Assembly: GCA_004292855.1 (NCBI GenBank)
Contig: RDXN01000053.1
Span: 1 to 64,000, forward strand
Source: Cytophagales bacterium
GTDB taxonomy: Bacteria; Bacteroidota; Bacteroidia; Cytophagales; Spirosomataceae
DNA: 64,000 nucleotides
Reading direction: 5' to 3'
In this document: positions 60,701 to 64,000 of the stretch, in pieces
How the letters are laid out: the number at the start of each line of letters is the position of its first letter
Position numbering within the stretch: the first letter of the stretch is position 1
Made by a program: the position numbers and the translations under genes
The notes under the pieces: generated by a model
Told to the model about the DNA's origin: nothing
What the model saw: the letters and a program-made list of their open reading frames with translations, nothing else
Databases searched by the model: none

Positions 60701-60716
60701 TTTAGACTTGCCTAAA
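60701..60716. promoter_or_regulatory. DtxR/MntR-type operator between mntH and mntR
   Basis: TTTAGACTTGCCTAAA is a palindrome with one mismatch between half-sites (TTTAGAC against TTTAGGC). It is close to the DtxR/MntR consensus TTAGGCAAGCCTAA. The AT-rich flanks TATTATT and TTTTTTAT are added features. It lies between a candidate mntH -7 box and a candidate mntR -7 box. Confidence 0.7.
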
Positions 60717-60724
60717 TTTTTTAT

Positions 60725-60732
60725 CAAATCTA
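60725..60732 (-). promoter_or_regulatory. Candidate -7 box of mntH
   Basis: CAAATCTA is TAGATTTG on the minus strand, a TAnnTTTG match. Its start site would fall next to the 60701-60716 operator, so a bound repressor would block transcription. No -33 TTG was identified. Confidence 0.45.
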
Positions 60733-60741
60733 TTTAAAAAC

Positions 60742-60749
60742 TAGTTTTG
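60742..60749 (+). promoter_or_regulatory. Candidate -7 box of mntR
   Basis: TAGTTTTG matches TAnnTTTG and lies 43 bases before the ATG at 60792. The operator at 60701-60716 is just upstream of where the -33 element would be, consistent with autoregulation. Confidence 0.5.
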
Positions 60750-60791
60750 TAGCCAGATTGTTTGGCTCGCACAAGCCGCCTTTGTTTTCGT

Positions 60792-61445
60792 ATGCATTCA
60801 TTCACCGAAGAAAATTACCTGAAAACGATTTATTACCTCGCTACCCGGCAAGAGGGCGAGGTGACAACCAACGCGTTGGCGGAGATGACAGCGACCAAAG
60901 CGGCTTCGGTTACAGACATGTTGCGTAAACTGGCCGACAAGCAGTTGATCCATTATCGAAAGTATCAGGGCGTGCGACTGACGGAGGAAGGTGAGCGACT
61001 GGCCCTTAAAATTATCCGACGGCATCGGCTTTGGGAGGTTTTTCTGGTGCAAAAACTAGGCTTCGGCTGGGACGAGGTCCACGACATGGCCGAAGAACTC
61101 GAACACATCCGCTCCGACGAACTCGTGGAGCGGCTCGATGTGTATCTGGAATACCCCCAATTTGACCCCCACGGCGACCCCATTCCAACCCCCACCGGAA
61201 CGATGCCCGCGACCGGCTACCAAAAACTGTCTGAAATACAGACGGGGACTTCAGTGTGCATCATGGGCGTATTGGAACACTCCCCCGAATTTCTGCAACA
61301 CCTCGCCCGAACGGGCCTTACACTGGGCTGCTCGCTGACGTTAAGAGAAATTAACGCCTTCGACAAGTCGCTTTTGGTGCAGATTCAACCCGAAACCGCG
61401 TTGTTTGTAAGCCACGACGTTGCCCGAAATTTGCTCGTAGCGTGA
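60792..61445 (+). CDS. DtxR/MntR-family metal-dependent repressor
   Basis: 217 residues from MHSFTEENYLKTIYYLATRQ (ATG at 60792; the frame from 60762 adds an unlikely leader). An N-terminal winged helix (VTTNALAEMTATKAASVTDM, YQGVRLTEEGERLALKII) is followed by the metal-binding dimer domain (RHRLWEVFLVQKLGFGWDEV with HDMAEELEHIRSDELVERLD) and an FeoA/SH3-like C-terminus. It should repress mntH when Mn2+ or Fe2+ is plentiful, through the operator at 60701. lptF/G-like starts 10 bases after its stop. Confidence 0.9.
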   Translation: MHSFTEENYLKTIYYLATRQEGEVTTNALAEMTATKAASVTDMLRKLADKQLIHYRKYQGVRLTEEGERLALKIIRRHRLWEVFLVQKLGFGWDEVHDMAEELEHIRSDELVERLDVYLEYPQFDPHGDPIPTPTGTMPATGYQKLSEIQTGTSVCIMGVLEHSPEFLQHLARTGLTLGCSLTLREINAFDKSLLVQIQPETALFVSHDVARNLLVA

Positions 61446-61455
61446 AATCTAAAGC

Positions 61456-62532
61456 ATGAAAATACTCGACTGGTATATATTGAAGCGATTCCTGCAAACG
61501 TACGTGTTTGTAGTTGGCGTAATTGTGTTGGTGGTCGTGATGATCGACTACACCGAAAAGATTGAAGATTTTCGTAAACATGCGGCCCCCACAAGCGCGG
61601 TTCTGTTCGATTATTACCTCAATTTTATCCCCTACTGGGCCAATTATATCAGCCCGCTGATGGTCTTTATTGCGACGGTATTTTTGACCTCCCGGCTGGC
61701 ATCGCGCACCGAGATTATCGCGATTCTGAGCAGTGGGGTGAGTTTCATGCGGTTTCTGTTACCCTACGGCGTGGGTGCCCTCATCCTGGCAGTGTTTACC
61801 TATTTTATGGTGAACTACATTATTCCCCGCGCCAACAAAACCCGCATTGCCTTCGAGTTGAAATACACGAAGGAAGCGTACACCTACAACGGGCGCAACG
61901 TTCACCTCAAAATTGCCCCCGATGTGTATGCCTTCCTGGAAAGCTACAACAACCTCACGCGCACAGGCTATAAATTCACGCTGGAGCGCATGAAGGGCAA
62001 CCAAATGCTCGAAAAACTCTCTGCCGACCGTATTGAGTGGGACAGTACCCGGCGCAAGTGGGCCGTTCATGACTACCGGATTCGGACCATCGACGGGCAA
62101 CGCGAAACGCTCACCCCCGGCACCCGTATCGACACGACGTTGAATATGAAACCCTCTGATTTTGAGAGTGATTTTAACCTGTTCGAGACCTTTACCCTGC
62201 CCGAACTGAACCGCTATATCGACCTGCTAAAAAGTCGCGGGGCCGATGGTGTGGAAGTTTATTTGCTCGAAAAATACTCCCGTGACACCCGCCCCTTTGC
62301 GATTGTTATACTGACGGTGATCGGGGTGATTGTGTCGGCCCGCAAAAGCCGCCGGGGGGTTGGGTGGCAGGTGGCGTTGGGATTCTTTCTGGCGTTTACG
62401 TATCTCTTGTTTTTCATGTTGGGCAAAGGCATTGCCGAGTCGGGTAATCTGGACCCGTTGCTGGCCGTCTGGATGCCCAACCTCGTCTTTGCCGGTATCG
62501 GCGTCTTGCTCTATAATACAATCCCTAGGTAA
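61456..62532 (+). CDS. LptF/LptG-family permease (YjgP/YjgQ)
   Basis: 358 residues, with the N-terminal KILDWYILKRFLQTYVFVVG (LptF/G start), six membrane helices (three at each end) and a periplasmic beta-jellyroll-like domain (about 120-250). Segments YISPLMVFIATVFLTSRLAS and ARKSRRGVGWQVALGFFLAF are typical. It works with LptB and LptC to extract LPS from the inner membrane. Whether it is LptF or LptG cannot be decided from one gene, and the other is not in the window. It is 10 bases downstream of the metal repressor, probably by read-through. Confidence 0.88.
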   Translation: MKILDWYILKRFLQTYVFVVGVIVLVVVMIDYTEKIEDFRKHAAPTSAVLFDYYLNFIPYWANYISPLMVFIATVFLTSRLASRTEIIAILSSGVSFMRFLLPYGVGALILAVFTYFMVNYIIPRANKTRIAFELKYTKEAYTYNGRNVHLKIAPDVYAFLESYNNLTRTGYKFTLERMKGNQMLEKLSADRIEWDSTRRKWAVHDYRIRTIDGQRETLTPGTRIDTTLNMKPSDFESDFNLFETFTLPELNRYIDLLKSRGADGVEVYLLEKYSRDTRPFAIVILTVIGVIVSARKSRRGVGWQVALGFFLAFTYLLFFMLGKGIAESGNLDPLLAVWMPNLVFAGIGVLLYNTIPR

Positions 62533-62533
62533 A

Positions 62534-62624
62534 CTCAGAGAACAACGAACAGTGAACAGAAACCAGAACGTTGTTTGCTGTTCTCTGCTCACTGTTCGTT
62601 GTTCTCTGCTCACTGTTCTCTGTT
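62534..62624. repeat. Extragenic inverted repeat, family F, copy 2
   Basis: CAGAGAACAACGAACAGTGA (from 62536) pairs with TGCTCACTGTTCGTTGTTCT and neighbouring CTCTG copies to 62620. The core AACAGTGA/TCACTGTT is shared with the 39978 element. It lies between the LptF/G-like stop and the EamA start, and its direct repeats of GTTCTCTGCTCACT read as a spurious N-terminus. Confidence 0.7.
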
Positions 62625-63527
62625 TTGACCCGCGACTACTTTCACCTGCACGTACTAGTCCTGATTTGGGGCTTTACGGCCATTCTCGGCAAACTCCTCG
62701 AACCGCTCTCACCGCTGGCTCTTGTTTGCTACCGAACATGTTTAGCCGTGTTGGGGCTGTTGGCCGTGCTCTATATCCAAACCAGACGCACCGGCCCCTT
62801 AACGCCCGTTGCTCCCCGTGACCGTTGGCGATTGCTGGGCGTAGGAGCTTTGATTGCGGTCCACTGGATGGCGTTCTTTGCGGCTGCCCGGCTCGCCAAT
62901 GTGTCGGTTTGTTTGGCGGGCATGGCTACGAGTTCGCTCTGGGCGAGTGTGCTGGAGCCGGTGCTGCTGGGCCGACGCATTCGCCCGCTGGAGGTGGTGT
63001 TGGGCGTGGTAGTCATGGCCGGTCTGTACCTGATCTTCCGGTTCGAGTTCGATAAGGTTGTGGGCTTACTGGTGGCGGTGTTGTCGGCCTTGCTGGCGGC
63101 CTTGTTCACGATCATCAACAGCCGCTTCACGCACCGTTACGATGCGCTCGTGATTTCGACCTACGAAATTGGCGGGGCGTTTCTGACGTCGGTGCCCTTG
63201 GTGGGGTTGTATTGGGCGTTTTTTGCACAACCTGATGAAGTGTTTTGGCCTACGTCGGTGGGGCAATGGGGGTGGCTGCTGGTGCTGGCCTGGGTCTGTA
63301 CGGTTTATGCCTACACAGTCGGAGTTCGGCTATTGCGTAAGTTTTCGGCGTATCTGGCCATATTAACCGTAAATTTGGAGCCAGTCTATGGAATCCTGCT
63401 CGCCGTTCTGGTCTTCGGCGACACCGAACGCATGACAACCGGGTTCTACCTCGGCACACTCGTGATTCTGGTGGCCGTTGTCGGATTTCCGTTTTTAGAA
63501 CGCCGAATGTCTAATTCTACTGAATGA
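62625..63527 (+). CDS. EamA-family (DMT) transporter
   Basis: 300 residues with ten membrane helices in two EamA repeats: LVLIWGFTAILGKLLEPLSP, then VHWMAFFAAARLANVSVCLA and the C-terminal NLEPVYGILLAVLVFGDTER. There is no in-frame ATG near the start. TTG at 62625 (TTG ACC CGC GAC TAC) is my choice; the TTG at 62571 lies inside the repeat. The family exports metabolites or amino acids; the substrate is unknown. Its stop overlaps the methylase start by ATGA (63524-63527). Confidence 0.85.
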   Translation: MTRDYFHLHVLVLIWGFTAILGKLLEPLSPLALVCYRTCLAVLGLLAVLYIQTRRTGPLTPVAPRDRWRLLGVGALIAVHWMAFFAAARLANVSVCLAGMATSSLWASVLEPVLLGRRIRPLEVVLGVVVMAGLYLIFRFEFDKVVGLLVAVLSALLAALFTIINSRFTHRYDALVISTYEIGGAFLTSVPLVGLYWAFFAQPDEVFWPTSVGQWGWLLVLAWVCTVYAYTVGVRLLRKFSAYLAILTVNLEPVYGILLAVLVFGDTERMTTGFYLGTLVILVAVVGFPFLERRMSNSTE

Positions 63528-64000
63528 ACCCAATGATTGCTCAGGCCGAACGGAGAAAAAGTGTACCCGCGCCCATTAGCGGCCTACAGCACAGAAAACG
63601 AATTGCCTTTGGCTGGTATGGAGGCAAATTTTCTCATTTAGATTGGCTATTGCCCCTTCTGCCGTCCTGCCATCATTACTGTGAGCCGTTTGCAGGCTCA
63701 GGAGCCGTTTTGCTAAATCGAGTACCCTCACCTGTCGAAACGTACAATGACCTGGACGGGGAAGTAGTCAACTTCTTTCGGGTACTGCGAACCCAAAAAG
63801 ACGCATTGATTGAAGCCATTGGATTAACTCCTTTTTCCCGAGAAGAATTTAGCCTTGCCTGCGAGCTTGCCCCAGACGTTGACACGCTTGAACGAGCAAG
63901 GCGGTTTTACGTTCGGGCCAGGCAAGTCAGAACCGGACTGGCCCAAACGGCAAGCGTTGGCCGCTGGGCCAATTGTAAGGATACGAGCCGGGCGGGTATG
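63524..64000 (+). CDS. Dam-type adenine-specific DNA methylase, 3' end outside window
   Basis: 159 codons are visible. The FGWYGGKFSHLDWLLPLLP start and CEPFAGSGAVLLNR (the AdoMet-binding FxGxG motif) match the D12-class N6-adenine methyltransferases; ETYNDLDGEVVNFFRVLR is the next conserved segment. The catalytic DPPY would lie beyond the end. Phage-type Dam proteins begin the same way. It is translationally coupled to the EamA gene by ATGA, which suggests it is a late arrival or fixed neighbour. Role: methylation of adenine, either as an orphan or in restriction-modification. Confidence 0.85.
   Translation, partial: MNPMIAQAERRKSVPAPISGLQHRKRIAFGWYGGKFSHLDWLLPLLPSCHHYCEPFAGSGAVLLNRVPSPVETYNDLDGEVVNFFRVLRTQKDALIEAIGLTPFSREEFSLACELAPDVDTLERARRFYVRARQVRTGLAQTASVGRWANCKDTSRAGM

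Noticed and set aside
1-64000. tRNA or rRNA genes
   Set aside because: No TTCGA/ GGTTCGAATCC-type T-arm with paired acceptor stems and no rRNA sequence was recognised by eye; a tRNAscan run would settle it.

Overview
The window (about 64 kb, GC-rich coding DNA) comes from a member of the Bacteroidota, most likely Cytophagales close to Spirosoma. Evidence: promoter boxes of the TAnnTTTG type, a CarboxypepD/TonB outer-membrane receptor, a beta-propeller hybrid-type histidine kinase, SprB-like Ig repeats, DUF4386, a DtxR/Nramp pair and many extragenic palindromes. The genus is an inference from recall, not a search result. No rRNA, tRNA, CRISPR array, phage block or replication origin was seen. 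The window starts inside a secreted protein gene and ends inside a Dam-type DNA methylase gene.

Layout. 1-7342: a secreted protein (partial), then a five-gene plus-strand run: an OmpA-fused solute-binding protein, an ABC permease, an ABC ATPase, a TsdA/SoxA-like dihaem cytochrome c and a SoxB-like metallophosphoesterase. This suggests periplasmic sulfur-compound oxidation. 7359-14573 (minus): an AAA/DUF4143 ATPase with palindromic operators, two small membrane proteins (one DoxX-like), a Crp/Fnr regulator, a flavodoxin-fold oxidoreductase, DUF4386, a TonB-type receptor and a PAS-LuxR regulator. 14706-21280: an SMP-30-like lipoprotein, a Yellow/MRJP-like protein, a large propeller-HEAT-cytochrome c protein and a TIM-barrel isomerase. 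21300-26883: a histidine kinase and a flippase on minus; purH, plsC and gatC on plus.

26859-39294 (minus) is the most interesting block: SWIM zinc finger, DUF5691, MoxR AAA+, DUF5682, [REP-associated transposase], DUF4132, VWA, and a nitrilase-family amidase. It looks like a MoxR-VWA chaperone or conflict-type machine with several partner proteins. Each of its three long intercistronic gaps contains a different family of palindromic repeat.

39398-51967: peptide deformylase, RuvX, a NUDIX hydrolase, a propeller histidine kinase, a prolyl oligopeptidase, a small outer-membrane protein, a lipoprotein in an AT-rich patch, MsrA, two adjacent PPK2 paralogues and a frameshifted lipoprotein. 52005-64000: a TPR protein, a 1796-residue alpha-amylase with about a dozen Ig-like repeats, MntH/MntR sharing a DtxR-type operator, an LptF/G permease, an EamA exporter and the Dam-like methylase.

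At least six families of hairpin-forming extragenic repeats are spread through the window. Two copies of one family place the same 28-base block just before a start codon in the same orientation.
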